NCBI GenBank assembly: GCA_001899635.1
Contig: MKVQ01000042.1
Coordinates: 1 to 64,000, forward strand
Direction: 5' to 3'
DNA: 64,000 bases
Origin: Myxococcales bacterium 68-20
GTDB lineage: Bacteria > Myxococcota_A > Polyangia > Polyangiales > Polyangiaceae
A model generated the notes under the pieces. It was not told where the DNA came from. It saw only the letters and a program-made list of their open reading frames with translations, and did not search any database. The position numbers and the translations under genes are program-made. Every line of letters starts with the position of its first letter. Positions within the stretch are counted from its first letter, which is position 1. Positions 1-10,326 of this stretch are shown here, one piece after another.

Positions 1-2299
<2,299 letters not shown>

Positions 2300-2855
2300 T
2301 TTCAGTCTCCGTTCCGGCGGGGGTTTTCTTTGGCGGGGGGTTTGGGGGTCGTTCGAGTTTCTCTGGGCGCCAGATGCACGAAACCCCCTCTGGTCCTCCC
2401 GCTGCCATTTTCAGCGGGCCCGGATCGGCCGGGTGTTCCAGAGAGGGTGTCGGGGTACCGCTTCAGCTTTTACGCGACCGCCTTAGCGATCACACTGGGG
2501 CAACCCGATCCTTATGTCGCGTTATACATGCGCCTTCTTGAGCGACCTCTTCCCCCGAGTCCTTTGGGGGAGCGCGTTATTATCAATGCCTGGGTCGAAG
2601 TCAAGGGGCGAGCCACTTTCGCCTTGTCGAAGCCATGCCAGGTGGGGGGTGCGAGGTGCCCGAAGGGGGCGCCAGCGGTCGAGCTCGTCCGGCGCTCTGT
2701 CCTGGGGCGGCGGCACAAGCCCTGATTTATCCCGCCCTCCCCTCCCCGCAAATCCCCGCGACTCCCCGCCCCCGTTCGCTCGGTTCGCGGGGGAAGGCCG
2801 CTTGTTCGCACGCTTGTTTCCGGGCGCGTCCCGCAAGTAACGTCGCGCTGCCGTC
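2300..2855. other. Divergent intergenic region: fusA leader and promoters
   Basis: This 556-base stretch separates fusA (minus) from the membrane protein at 2856 (plus). I see no credible gene. On the fusA side it holds a TTGACT promoter-like element (2577-2604), a hairpin at 2551-2571 (CCCCC/GGGGG arms) and a hairpin at 2398-2418 (CCCGCTG/CAGCGGG arms, 7-base loop). If transcription starts near 2570, the fusA leader is about 270 bases, long enough for leader regulation. Confidence 0.5.
2577..2604 (-). promoter_or_regulatory. Candidate sigma-70 promoter for fusA
   Basis: Reading the minus strand, TTGACT (2604-2599, five of six consensus bases) is followed after 16 bases by TAATAA (2582-2577), a weak -10. 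A second AT-rich hexamer, TATAAC, lies further downstream near 2525 but lacks a good -35. AT-rich hexamers are scarce in this DNA, which supports a promoter here. The exact start is uncertain. Confidence 0.4.
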
Positions 2856-4691
2856 ATGTCGCAGGTCCGTCTCCCCCAGGAAGAGTCGCCCACGTCGGGG
2901 GAAGGTGAGCGCCGTTCAGGTGATCGCATCGCACGCCGGAGCCTGCTCGACCGCGCCCTCGAGAAGGTGCAGAGGCTCCTTGGTTCGCCGCGTTCCCGCT
3001 TCGACCGCACCCGGCGGCTCGTCGCGCCGCTCGTGCTCGCGCTCGTCCCTCTCTACTGGATCGTCGACGCGACCCATCGCGCGCGGCTGACGACGATCGG
3101 GCGCGACCAGGGGATCTTCCAGTACATCGCCTGGGCGGTCCGGATGGGGGACGTCGACTACCGCGACGTCCGCGACGTCAACGGACCGCTCATCCACCTG
3201 ATCCACATGGTGATGCTCGCGCTCGGCGGCGGCGACGAGCATCGCTTCCACGTCCTCGACCTCATCGCGACCGGCGTGTCGTTCGCGATCGTCGGAGCAC
3301 TGCTGCCCGGCATCGTGAGCAAGCGTCCTCCGAAGTGGATCGAGCGCGCGGGATGGGCGCTCGCCGCATGGGTCGTGCTCTCGGGGCAATACGCCCTCTT
3401 CCTCTACTGGAACCAGGCCCAGCGAGAGAGCTTCTGCGATTGGTTCCTCCTCCCCAGTATCGCGCTCCAGATCGCGAGACCGAACGAGCGTGCGACCCAG
3501 GCTTCTTCGTCCCGTCGCATCGTCGCCGTTGCGGCGCTCTCGACGATCACTTGGTTCGGCAAGTCGAGCTTCGTCTTCTTCACGGTGATGCAGCTCGCGG
3601 TGATCCTCATCGACGACAAACTCCTGCTCTCGCGCCGCGCACGCTTGAAGAGCTTCGTCCTCGGCGGCCTGCTCGGCGCGGTCATCCCCCTCCTCTACTT
3701 GCTCCGCTACGGGGACATCCTCGCGTACCTCGAGATCACGCTCCGCGACGTCCCGCGCGTCTACCGCTACATCTGGGCTCGCAGCGCGCCGGAGATCTTC
3801 GGCGACGACGGCCCGCTCGGCACCGCCTCGCTCGGCCTGACGGCCTCGGCAGTGCTCTGCTCGCTCGTCGCGCTTCGGGCGCTACCTCGACGCTTCCTCG
3901 CCCTCGCGCTCGCGCCGCTCGCGGGTCTCGTGTCCGTGGTCGTGCAGCACAAGGGCTTCGGCTACCACTTCCACCCGGTCACCGCGTCGACGCACATGGC
4001 GTTCATGGTGGTCGTCGCCATGCTCTGGGAACGCTTCCGCGACACGCCCAGGCACCGGCAGCTCGGACGCTGGGTCGCGCTCGGCGTGACCGCGGCCTAT
4101 GCGCTCACCATCGCGTCGACGATGCGGGCGAGCCCGCACACGCGCAACGTCTGGATCCTCGCCGGCGGTGAGACGCCCGAGAAGCGCGAGAAGCGGGAGT
4201 TCTTCGACAGCTTCAAGACGCACGACTTCTTTCCGTGGGAGCTCCGCCAGGGCGCGCGCTACCTCACGGACACGCTGCCGGAGAACGCGCGCGTGCAGGT
4301 CTACGGAATGGACCCGTACATCCTGTTCCTCGCCCGCCGCCGCTCGGCCACCCCGTACATCTACGCCTACGATCTCAACGCCGACGCAGCGCTCGAGGGC
4401 GGCTGGTCGAACCGCCCGACGTGGCTGGAGAGCGAGCACATCCGCGCGTGGCGAGCCGCACACGAGCAGGACATGCTGGCGCGACTGAAGGCCGATCCGC
4501 CCGAAGCCTTCGTGTTCATCGATCGCGCGCCGCTCATCACCTGGCAGGACGCGTGGGAGGACTTCAAGCACTGCTGCAAGGAGAGCTCGGTCTGGGTCGC
4601 CACCCACTACCACGCTGCGCGATCCTTCGGAGAGGTGCACGTCTGGCTGCGGGACGACCTGCCGATCCCCGATGCCGAGGGCCTGCCCTGA
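2856..4691 (+). CDS. Integral membrane glycosyltransferase-like protein (GT39/PMT-like fold)
   Basis: A 611-residue protein with a basic, soluble first 50 residues, a first membrane helix near 55-72 and several further hydrophobic segments up to about residue 430, then a soluble C-terminal domain. Between the first helices it has GRDQGIFQYIAW (Asp84) and DVNGPL (about 107-112), matching the first periplasmic loop of family 39-type transferases, which use an acidic residue and a polyprenyl-phosphate sugar donor. The acceptor is unknown. It stands alone between fusA (divergent) and a small lipoprotein (convergent), with no sugar-pathway neighbours. Placement in the C-type glycosyltransferase superfamily is fairly confident; the substrate cannot be inferred. 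Confidence 0.7.
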   Translation: MSQVRLPQEESPTSGEGERRSGDRIARRSLLDRALEKVQRLLGSPRSRFDRTRRLVAPLVLALVPLYWIVDATHRARLTTIGRDQGIFQYIAWAVRMGDVDYRDVRDVNGPLIHLIHMVMLALGGGDEHRFHVLDLIATGVSFAIVGALLPGIVSKRPPKWIERAGWALAAWVVLSGQYALFLYWNQAQRESFCDWFLLPSIALQIARPNERATQASSSRRIVAVAALSTITWFGKSSFVFFTVMQLAVILIDDKLLLSRRARLKSFVLGGLLGAVIPLLYLLRYGDILAYLEITLRDVPRVYRYIWARSAPEIFGDDGPLGTASLGLTASAVLCSLVALRALPRRFLALALAPLAGLVSVVVQHKGFGYHFHPVTASTHMAFMVVVAMLWERFRDTPRHRQLGRWVALGVTAAYALTIASTMRASPHTRNVWILAGGETPEKREKREFFDSFKTHDFFPWELRQGARYLTDTLPENARVQVYGMDPYILFLARRRSATPYIYAYDLNADAALEGGWSNRPTWLESEHIRAWRAAHEQDMLARLKADPPEAFVFIDRAPLITWQDAWEDFKHCCKESSVWVATHYHAARSFGEVHVWLRDDLPIPDAEGLP

Positions 4692-4829
4692 CGCCGCCCT
4701 CGGATGTGCACGACCGCCGCCGTCGATCGGTGAGACGCGGCTTCGTGAGCACGAGCGCACACGCTCAGCACTGAGGTTACTGCCAGACGCGCACGCGGTT
4801 TCGTGCGCACGAGCGCGGGCAGCTCGCCC

Positions 4830-5243
4830 TCACCAGTAATCTGGATGCCGGGCACGCACGCAGCAGCGGTACCAGCCGTCGTACGACGGGATGCGCACCC
4901 AGCGCCAGCCGCGGTGTCCGCGCCGACAGTGCCACGCGTTCCGACGGTCGCAGCGGCGGTGGTAGGCGTCGCTCGCGGTGTCCGGGGCATCGCTGGCCTC
5001 GCCGTCCGCATCGCTGGCCTCGCTCGAGAGCGCGTCCGGATCGGCATCGGCATCGGCATCGGCATCGGCATCGGCATCGGCATTCGCGTCACCGAGCCCA
5101 TCGTCTCGAAGCTCGTCGGACAGCGCGACCTCTCCTTCGTCCGGCAGCGCAACGTCGGGCTCCGCTTCATCGGTGGAGCTGGTGCACGCGACGATCACGA
5201 GGCACGTCCCGACCACGGCCGGTAGGTGTTCGAAGTAGAACAT
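4830..5243 (-). CDS. Small lipoprotein with Ala-Asp repeat linker and Cys/Trp-rich C-terminus
   Basis: A 137-residue predicted lipoprotein. I chose the ATG at 5243 because AAGGAG lies about 8 bases upstream and the following residues form a signal peptide ending in IVAC (Cys20). After an acidic region comes a run of alternating Ala-Asp encoded by a perfect hexanucleotide repeat (5041-5082). The last 50 residues are rich in His, Arg, Cys and Trp (RRCDRRNAWHCRRGHRGWRW), suggesting a small disulfide-bonded or metal-binding domain. No family is recognised. The linker probably spaces the terminal domain from the outer membrane. Confidence 0.7.
   Translation of the reverse strand: MFYFEHLPAVVGTCLVIVACTSSTDEAEPDVALPDEGEVALSDELRDDGLGDANADADADADADADADPDALSSEASDADGEASDAPDTASDAYHRRCDRRNAWHCRRGHRGWRWVRIPSYDGWYRCCVRARHPDYW
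5041..5082. repeat. Seven tandem copies of TCGGCA (hexanucleotide microsatellite)
   Basis: Seven perfect copies of a 6-base unit inside the lipoprotein gene at 4830-5243. They encode alternating Asp and Ala. Copy-number change would lengthen or shorten the linker without breaking the frame. Confidence 0.95.
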
Positions 5244-5340
5244 GGAGCTGCTCCTTCGCTCCACGAGCGATGCATCCGTGGGACCACCTGGCCCCCTTGC
5301 GGCCTGGAACGAGCGTCGAGCTCCTGCACGCCGTCGACCG

Positions 5341-5580
5341 TCAGAGGAGGTGCCTGAACAGCGCACCAGCCACGAACGCGACGAGCACCGTCCCGAGCAG
5401 AAGCACGACGAGCGCGGTCGACAGGACGATATCCGGACGACGAACCCCGACGATCCCACCGAGGCGAGATTGCGTCTCCGAAGCGGCCCAGCCCTCGTTG
5501 AGTCGAACGAAGGCGATGCCGGCAACGAAGGCCACCAGTATCGCCGCGACGAACGGAAGCCAGGCAAGGAGCGGATGCAT
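5341..5580 (-). CDS. Small two-helix membrane protein
   Basis: A 79-residue frame with two clear hydrophobic segments (about 5-25 and 52-75) separated by a short polar loop. Alanine/valine/leucine-rich helices and strong third-position GC bias support a real small membrane protein. No strong ribosome-binding site precedes the ATG. It lies in the same direction as rpsG and downstream of the hairpin repeats, and ahead of the lipoprotein gene at 5243. Function unknown. Confidence 0.5.
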   Translation of the reverse strand: MHPLLAWLPFVAAILVAFVAGIAFVRLNEGWAASETQSRLGGIVGVRRPDIVLSTALVVLLLGTVLVAFVAGALFRHLL

Positions 5581-5674
5581 GGCGCGGATCGAAGCAACGC
5601 AAGTGCCTGGGCGAGACTCCTCATATGGGAGCGGAGACGCTCACGCGCGTGCTGGGCTCGGATGGCCAAGCCCG

Positions 5675-5847
5675 ACGCGCGAACGCCCGCGATCCTCGAG
5701 GACCGCGGGCGCTCTTCAAACGGCTCGAGCGAGCACCGGACGCGCAAACGCCCGCGATCCTCGAGGGACCGCGGGCGCTCTTCAAACAGCTCGAGCGAGC
5801 ACCGGACGCGCGAACGCCCGCGATCCTCGAGGGACCGCGGGCGCTCT
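5675..5847. repeat. Three tandem 65-66 bp units, each with a strong hairpin, downstream of rpsG
   Basis: Copies start at 5675, 5740 and 5806; the third is truncated to about 42 bases. Each carries arms CGCCCGCG and CGCGGGCG around a core containing CTCGAG. In the first copy the core is itself palindromic, giving a nearly perfect 28-bp palindrome at 5684-5711. The array begins about 30 bases past the rpsG stop on the transcribed strand, so it may act as a repeated transcription-ending or 3'-end-stabilising element. No U-run is present. Confidence 0.85.
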
Positions 5848-5876
5848 CTACACGACCGACGTGGAAGCCGAGCGGC

Positions 5877-6347
5877 CTACCAGCGGTAGTGAGCGAAGGC
5901 CTTGTTCGCCTCCGCCATCTTGTGCGTGTCGTCCTTCTTCTTGACCGCGTTGCCACGGCCCTGAGCGGCATCGACGAACTCGGCCGCGAGGCGCTCACGC
6001 ATCGTCTTCTCGCCGCGATCGCGGGCGTAGGTGACGATCCAGCGCATCGCGAGGGCGACACGGCGCTCCGGACGAACCTCGACCGGAACCTGGTAGGTCG
6101 CACCACCGACGCGGCGGCTCTTCACTTCGAGCTTCGGCTTGACGTTGTCGAGCGCCTTGCGGAAGACCTCGACCGGGTCCTCCTTGAAGCGATCGCCGAT
6201 GACGTCGAACGCGCCGTAGAGGATCCCCTCCGCGACCGCCTTCTTGCCATCGAACATCAGCGTGTTCGTGAACTTCGAGACGAGCTTGTCCTTGTACTTC
6301 GGGTCCGGAATGATGCGGCGCTTCGGGACTTCTCTACGTCGGGGCAT
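5877..6347 (-). CDS. rpsG: 30S ribosomal protein S7
   Basis: A 156-residue S7, the usual length, beginning [20 protein letters not shown] and containing the conserved KFTNTLM and [18 protein letters not shown] segments, ending near AFAHYRW. S7 nucleates assembly of the small-subunit head and contacts the 3' domain of 16S rRNA. It follows rpsL after 36 bases and is surely in the same transcript. fusA does not follow directly; instead a triple hairpin repeat does. Confidence 0.98.
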   Translation of the reverse strand: MPRRREVPKRRIIPDPKYKDKLVSKFTNTLMFDGKKAVAEGILYGAFDVIGDRFKEDPVEVFRKALDNVKPKLEVKSRRVGGATYQVPVEVRPERRVALAMRWIVTYARDRGEKTMRERLAAEFVDAAQGRGNAVKKKDDTHKMAEANKAFAHYRW

Positions 6348-6383
6348 AACGGTCTCTTTCTACGAGTCGCTGTGGCAGCTCGA

Positions 6384-6782
6384 TCAAGCCTTCGGGCGCT
6401 TGACGCCGTACTTGGAGCGCTTGCGGTTGCGGTTCGCCTTGTTGGTCGAGGACGGACCGATCGCGCCGGAGGCGTCGAGCGTCCCGCGGACGACGTGGTA
6501 GCGGACACCCGGGAGGTCCTTCACGCGGCCACCGCGGATGAGGACGACCGAGTGCTCCTGCAGGTTGTGCCCCTCGCCCGGGATGTACGAGGTGACTTCC
6601 ATGCCGTTGGTGAGACGGACGCGGCAGACCTTGCGAAGTGCCGAGTTCGGCTTCTTCGGGGTCGTCGTGTACACGCGAACGCAAACACCGCGCTTCTGCG
6701 GGCAGCTCTTGAGAGCGGGCGACGCGGTCTTCACGCGCGCAGCCAAACGCCCGTGGTTGATGAGCTGGTTGATCGTCGGCAT
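6384..6782 (-). CDS. rpsL: 30S ribosomal protein S12
   Basis: A 132-residue S12 of the decoding centre. It contains the invariant [17 protein letters not shown] and [12 protein letters not shown] segments, with the lysines whose mutation gives streptomycin resistance in other bacteria in their wild-type state. It is about eight residues longer than the familiar 124-residue proteins because of an insertion after TLDASG ([11 protein letters not shown]) before the conserved [11 protein letters not shown] tail. AGGA lies about 9 bases before the ATG, and a good promoter is at 6853-6880. First gene of the rpsL-rpsG pair. Confidence 0.98.
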   Translation of the reverse strand: MPTINQLINHGRLAARVKTASPALKSCPQKRGVCVRVYTTTPKKPNSALRKVCRVRLTNGMEVTSYIPGEGHNLQEHSVVLIRGGRVKDLPGVRYHVVRGTLDASGAIGPSSTNKANRNRKRSKYGVKRPKA

Positions 6783-6852
6783 CGGAAGGAAATCCTGCGA
6801 GTATTCTGCTGTTCACGCGCCGAGTGCGCGAGAGGGCCTTAGGGGAGCGCGC

Positions 6853-6880
6853 ACTCTAGTCGCGGGCTCTTCCCTGTCAA
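6853..6880 (-). promoter_or_regulatory. Sigma-70 promoter for rpsL-rpsG
   Basis: On the minus strand, a perfect TTGACA (6880-6875) is followed after 16 bases by TAGAGT (6858-6853, four of six consensus). Transcription would start near 6846, about 64 bases before the rpsL start codon. It is the best-formed promoter I saw in the window. Confidence 0.7.
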
Positions 6881-6951
6881 GGGTTTCGGCCGCAGGCGCT
6901 GCCGCGGCAGAGATTGGCGCGTCGCCGGGCGCTGGTCGAACATCCGCGTGC

Positions 6952-7809
6952 TCATCGAACGAGCAGCAGAAATACGAGGGCGCCCAGCAGGATTCGGTAC
7001 ACGCCGAACGGCACGAGGCCACGCTTCTTCAGGTAGGCGAGGAACGCGGCGATGACCGCCCACGCGACCACGAACGAGACGACGAGGCCGATGACGACGT
7101 TCGCCCCGCCGAGCTGCCCGAGGACCTCGCGTGACTTGTGCGCCTCGTAGACGGTCGCCGCTCCGAGCGTGGGAAGACCGAGCAGGAACGAGAACTCGGC
7201 GGCGGTCGCCGTCGACAGGCCCGTCAGCTGACCGGCGACGATGGTGCACATCGAGCGGGACGAGCCCGGCCACATCGATAGGCACTGGCCGAGCCCGATG
7301 AGAAACGCCCGGCGCGGGGTCACGTGCTCGAGCCCCACGAGACCAGCCCCGGCTCCGGCGCCCTTGCCCTCACCCGAGGCGCCGGCGAGCTCGAGGCGGC
7401 TCTTCGCGCGCCCGGCGCGGACGAGCTCGATGACGATCATCGCGATACCGCCGACGACGAGCGCGATCGCGACCGGTCCGGGCCCGAAGAGCAGCGCCTT
7501 GATCTTCTTCCGCAGGAGGAGACCGGCGACGGCCGTGGGAGCGAAGCCGAGCACGAGCGCGAGGAGGAGCTGCGTGCTCGCGCGCTCCCGCCGGAGGAGC
7601 CCGCGAGAGCGCTCGAGCAGCAAGCGCCGGTAGTGAACGAGCACCGCGAGGATGGCGCCGAGCTGGATGACGATGTCGAACGAATCGATCGCGTCGCCCG
7701 TGTGGCCGAGCGCGTGGCCCGCGAGGATGAGGTGCCCGGTCGAAGACACCGGGAGGTACTCCGTCACGCCTTCGACGATCCCGAGGAGCGCTGCGATGAG
7801 CGGATTCAT
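6952..7809 (-). CDS. uppP: Undecaprenyl-diphosphatase (UppP/BacA family)
   Basis: A 285-residue polytopic membrane protein that recycles undecaprenyl pyrophosphate to undecaprenyl phosphate, the lipid carrier for peptidoglycan and surface glycans. It begins with the family signature MNPLIAALLGIVEGVTEYLP and continues VSSTGHL (catalytic Glu13/Glu17 region), and later has PGSSRSMCTI with the essential Arg. Length is slightly above the usual 265-275 because of a Gly/Ala-rich cytoplasmic loop (AGASGEGKGAGAGAG). It stands alone, upstream of and co-oriented with rpsL. Confidence in family is high. Confidence 0.95.
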   Translation of the reverse strand: MNPLIAALLGIVEGVTEYLPVSSTGHLILAGHALGHTGDAIDSFDIVIQLGAILAVLVHYRRLLLERSRGLLRRERASTQLLLALVLGFAPTAVAGLLLRKKIKALLFGPGPVAIALVVGGIAMIVIELVRAGRAKSRLELAGASGEGKGAGAGAGLVGLEHVTPRRAFLIGLGQCLSMWPGSSRSMCTIVAGQLTGLSTATAAEFSFLLGLPTLGAATVYEAHKSREVLGQLGGANVVIGLVVSFVVAWAVIAAFLAYLKKRGLVPFGVYRILLGALVFLLLVR

Positions 7810-7982
7810 CCGGAGCTACCCGAAAAGCCTGAAGCGAGAGTCATGAGGAGCGACAGCACGCGAACCACCGCCCGACTATCTAACACAGCGCCCCCGCGAC
7901 ATCGCTTCACGGTCTCGCGGTGCGATGGTAGCTACGGAGCCGCCGGCGCATGTGCCGCGGCACTGCCGAGGCACGACGGACC

Positions 7983-8504
7983 ATGGCGCTCTTCCCCCCG
8001 ATCGATGCCGACGTCGAGACCGTGCGCGAGGCGCTGAGGCCGCTGCGCAACGACTTCACGGTCGCGCTCCACACGGCAGAGAACGCGTTCGCGGTCGGCG
8101 CCATCATCCGCGTCGCGCACAGCTTCCTTGCGCGCGAGGTCGTCCTCATCGGGGACGCGCCCTATTACGAGAAGGCGTCGATGGGCATGGAGAAATACGA
8201 GACGATCGTACGTGTGCCCACGGACGATGCGTTCCTCGAGCACGTCGGCGGCCGCCCGCTCTGGGCAGTGGAGAAGGACGCGGCGACCACGAGCGTGATC
8301 GCCGTCGATCGCTTCCCGAAGGACGTCGTGCTCCTCTTCGGGAGTGAACGCTTCGGAATCCCCAGGACCTTGCTCGAACGCGCCGACGTCACGATCGGGA
8401 TCCCGATCTACGGCGTGAACCACTCGCTGCCGCTCGCCATCGCGGCCGGAATCGTGATGAACGAGTGGGCGCGGCGTCACTACACGAGCGGGAGCGTCGT
8501 CTAG
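7983..8504 (+). CDS. SpoU/TrmH-family RNA 2'-O-methyltransferase
   Basis: A 173-residue SPOUT-fold methyltransferase. The three family motifs are visible: N-A-F-A-VGAIIR near the N-terminus, VVLLFGSERFGIP in the middle, and IPIYGVNHSLPLAIAAGIVM at the C-terminus forming the knotted AdoMet site. There is no extra N-terminal RNA-binding domain, so it is a compact form. I start at MALFPP (7983) because upstream residues look non-coding. The substrate could be tRNA or rRNA. The last four bases overlap, on the opposite strand, the end of a doubtful short frame at 8501-8644. Confidence 0.85.
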   Translation: MALFPPIDADVETVREALRPLRNDFTVALHTAENAFAVGAIIRVAHSFLAREVVLIGDAPYYEKASMGMEKYETIVRVPTDDAFLEHVGGRPLWAVEKDAATTSVIAVDRFPKDVVLLFGSERFGIPRTLLERADVTIGIPIYGVNHSLPLAIAAGIVMNEWARRHYTSGSVV

Positions 8505-8644
8505 AGCACCGCGGGAGAGACGAAGGCTCCCCCACCCTGGGTCGCGGATCGGGTAGTGGTCGAGGGTGAAGCAGTGTGCACGGTCGTCGGGAGCGAGTCA
8601 GTCAACATCATGTCGTCCTTGGTGGTGATCCGGGCGGCGCGCAT
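8501..8644 (-). CDS. Possible 47-residue peptide overlapping the upstream stop
   Basis: A short frame begins with an ATG that shares one base with the stop of the lipoprotein gene at 8644 (TGATG), an arrangement typical of coupled translation. The peptide starts MRAARITTKDDMMLTDSLPT and ends GGGAFVSPAVL. It is Ser/Thr-rich, lacks Cys and membrane segments, and matches nothing I know. It could equally be chance read-through in GC-rich DNA. Confidence 0.25.
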   Translation of the reverse strand: MRAARITTKDDMMLTDSLPTTVHTASPSTTTRSATQGGGAFVSPAVL

Positions 8645-10014
8645 CAGGGCACCGGGTTCTGCGCGAGGCGACGCGCCTTGTTCATGTCGGCCTGGCTGTC
8701 GACGAACACGACGGTCGCGACGTAGTCGAGAGCGCGGACGCCCGCGGGAAGCGTCGCGTTCGCGAGGAACGCCGTCGGCGAGTAGTTGCCGACGTTGCCG
8801 ACGCCCGCGTTGAGCTGCGTTGCTGCTCCCGCGAGCATCTCGGCTGGCGCGCCCTGCGCCTTGGCGCCGTAGTACTGCGCGAGGCCGTCCATCAGCGGCG
8901 CGACCTGCTCCGCGACCGCGCGGTGCCCCGACGAGAGGCCGCTCGCGTTGCCGGTCGCGAAGACCTTGCCGATGAGCGCGGGGCGCTCGGCCGGCGGAGC
9001 GACGAGGAGGTTCTGGAGCGGCCCTTCGGCGAGGCCGATCTCTCCCTCCGTGGTCGAGACGAGCGGCATCGGCTCGAAGAGCGGGTCGACGCACGCGGCG
9101 CCCTCGGGACCGGCAGCGCGGATCTGCTGCTCGTCGCAGTTCGAGAGCGCGAGCATGTGCCACGCGAACTCGGAGCAGTACATCGGGAGCTTCGTCGTCC
9201 GGTCCTGCTCGAGGATGATCTGACCGAGCTTCGTGACGGTCTGCTTCGTCGTGAGGCCGGTCGCAGCGAAGATCGGCGTGAGGTAGTCCTTCTGGAACTT
9301 CACCTGCGAGCGCTCGCCGTTGATGCGCGCGACGTTCGACTTGAGCGTGCCGATCCACTTGCGGAGGCTCGCCTTGCGTCCGTCGGTCATGTTCTTCGGG
9401 CGGACGATCTGGAGGGCGTCCGTCCCGCTCTCGCGAGCACCCGAGGCGCTGACGCCGCCGGCGAAGTGGAGCGTGTTGAACTGACCGACGTACTCGCCGT
9501 CGAGCGGGCTGTCGATGTTGAAGGCCTCGCCGTTCTGCGTGTAGACGAGGCTCGCGTGCGTGACGCCCATCTGCACGTGCGGGTACGCCATCGTCCCCGC
9601 GAGGTTCGGCCGGAAGCTCAGCGCGATGTCGCCGTCCTCGAGGACCCCCGCACGCGCGAGCTGCTTCGCCATGTCGACGCGAGCGACCTTCTTCTTCGCC
9701 GGCTCCTGACCGCCCTGGTTGATGACGATCACGCGGAGGCCGGCGTCGCTCACCTCGGTCGACGGGTTCCACACCGTCGGGTACGAGTACAGGCGGCGGT
9801 TCAACGGCGTCGTGATCGACGACTTCGGAACCGAGAAGTAGAAGGGCATGTCGAGCAGGCGATCGGCGGCCTGGCTCGTGGTGATCGCGTCGACGGCCTC
9901 GGACTCGGCGCTGTCGTCTTCGGCGGTCTCCGCCGCGCACCCCTGGGTGAACGCGAACGCGGAGCCCACGGCGAGGAGCATCGAGAGGCGAGCGAACCGA
10001 GCGAGAGCAAACAT
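8644..10014 (-). CDS. Lipoprotein with YiiX-like permuted NlpC/P60 (papain-fold) domain
   Basis: A 456-residue predicted lipoprotein with signal peptide and lipobox TQGC (Cys26), then an acidic linker. The segment DGDIALSF (about 128), MGVTHASLVY (His153) and MYCSEFAWHM (Cys280) follow the order His-then-Cys seen in circularly permuted NlpC/P60 enzymes such as YiiX/YaeF (peptidase C92), where the motif YCSE(L/F) carries the nucleophile. The two motifs are unusually far apart. Such proteins are hydrolases or acyltransferases acting on peptides or lipids; the substrate here is unknown. The C-terminal 170 residues are unassigned. AAGGGG lies 5 bases before the ATG. Confidence 0.7.
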   Translation of the reverse strand: MFALARFARLSMLLAVGSAFAFTQGCAAETAEDDSAESEAVDAITTSQAADRLLDMPFYFSVPKSSITTPLNRRLYSYPTVWNPSTEVSDAGLRVIVINQGGQEPAKKKVARVDMAKQLARAGVLEDGDIALSFRPNLAGTMAYPHVQMGVTHASLVYTQNGEAFNIDSPLDGEYVGQFNTLHFAGGVSASGARESGTDALQIVRPKNMTDGRKASLRKWIGTLKSNVARINGERSQVKFQKDYLTPIFAATGLTTKQTVTKLGQIILEQDRTTKLPMYCSEFAWHMLALSNCDEQQIRAAGPEGAACVDPLFEPMPLVSTTEGEIGLAEGPLQNLLVAPPAERPALIGKVFATGNASGLSSGHRAVAEQVAPLMDGLAQYYGAKAQGAPAEMLAGAATQLNAGVGNVGNYSPTAFLANATLPAGVRALDYVATVVFVDSQADMNKARRLAQNPVP

Positions 10015-10326
10015 GGGACCCCTTCTTCCTGACGTCGGCGCAGGATTGCCTACATCAGTGCACTGGGTATGCCTGAAGCTCGCTTACATAATTCCAAGCA
10101 CTTACCCCCGCCTCCGAGGGCTCCACGGGCATCCGCCGAGGGTGGATTGATCCACTTCGGGCTCGGGATCGAGGCACCCGGCGCATCGACGCCTACCGCC
10201 GCTCGCCACGGATGGAGGGCGACGTGTGCCGATCACCGCGAGGCGCGCGATCACGGCGCGAACGCGCGAAAGCGGGAGGCGCCAGCCCGGCACCTTCCCG
10301 CCTTCCGCTCTTCCCGGGTCTGCCGA
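10015..10326. other. Intergenic region between protease and NlpC-like lipoprotein genes
   Basis: Just over 300 bases with no convincing coding sequence. It includes a 10-bp palindrome CAGTGCACTG at 10056-10065 and an AT-richer patch near 10085-10100 that could hold the promoter of the minus-strand lipoprotein gene. I cannot assign hexamers with confidence. Confidence 0.4.
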
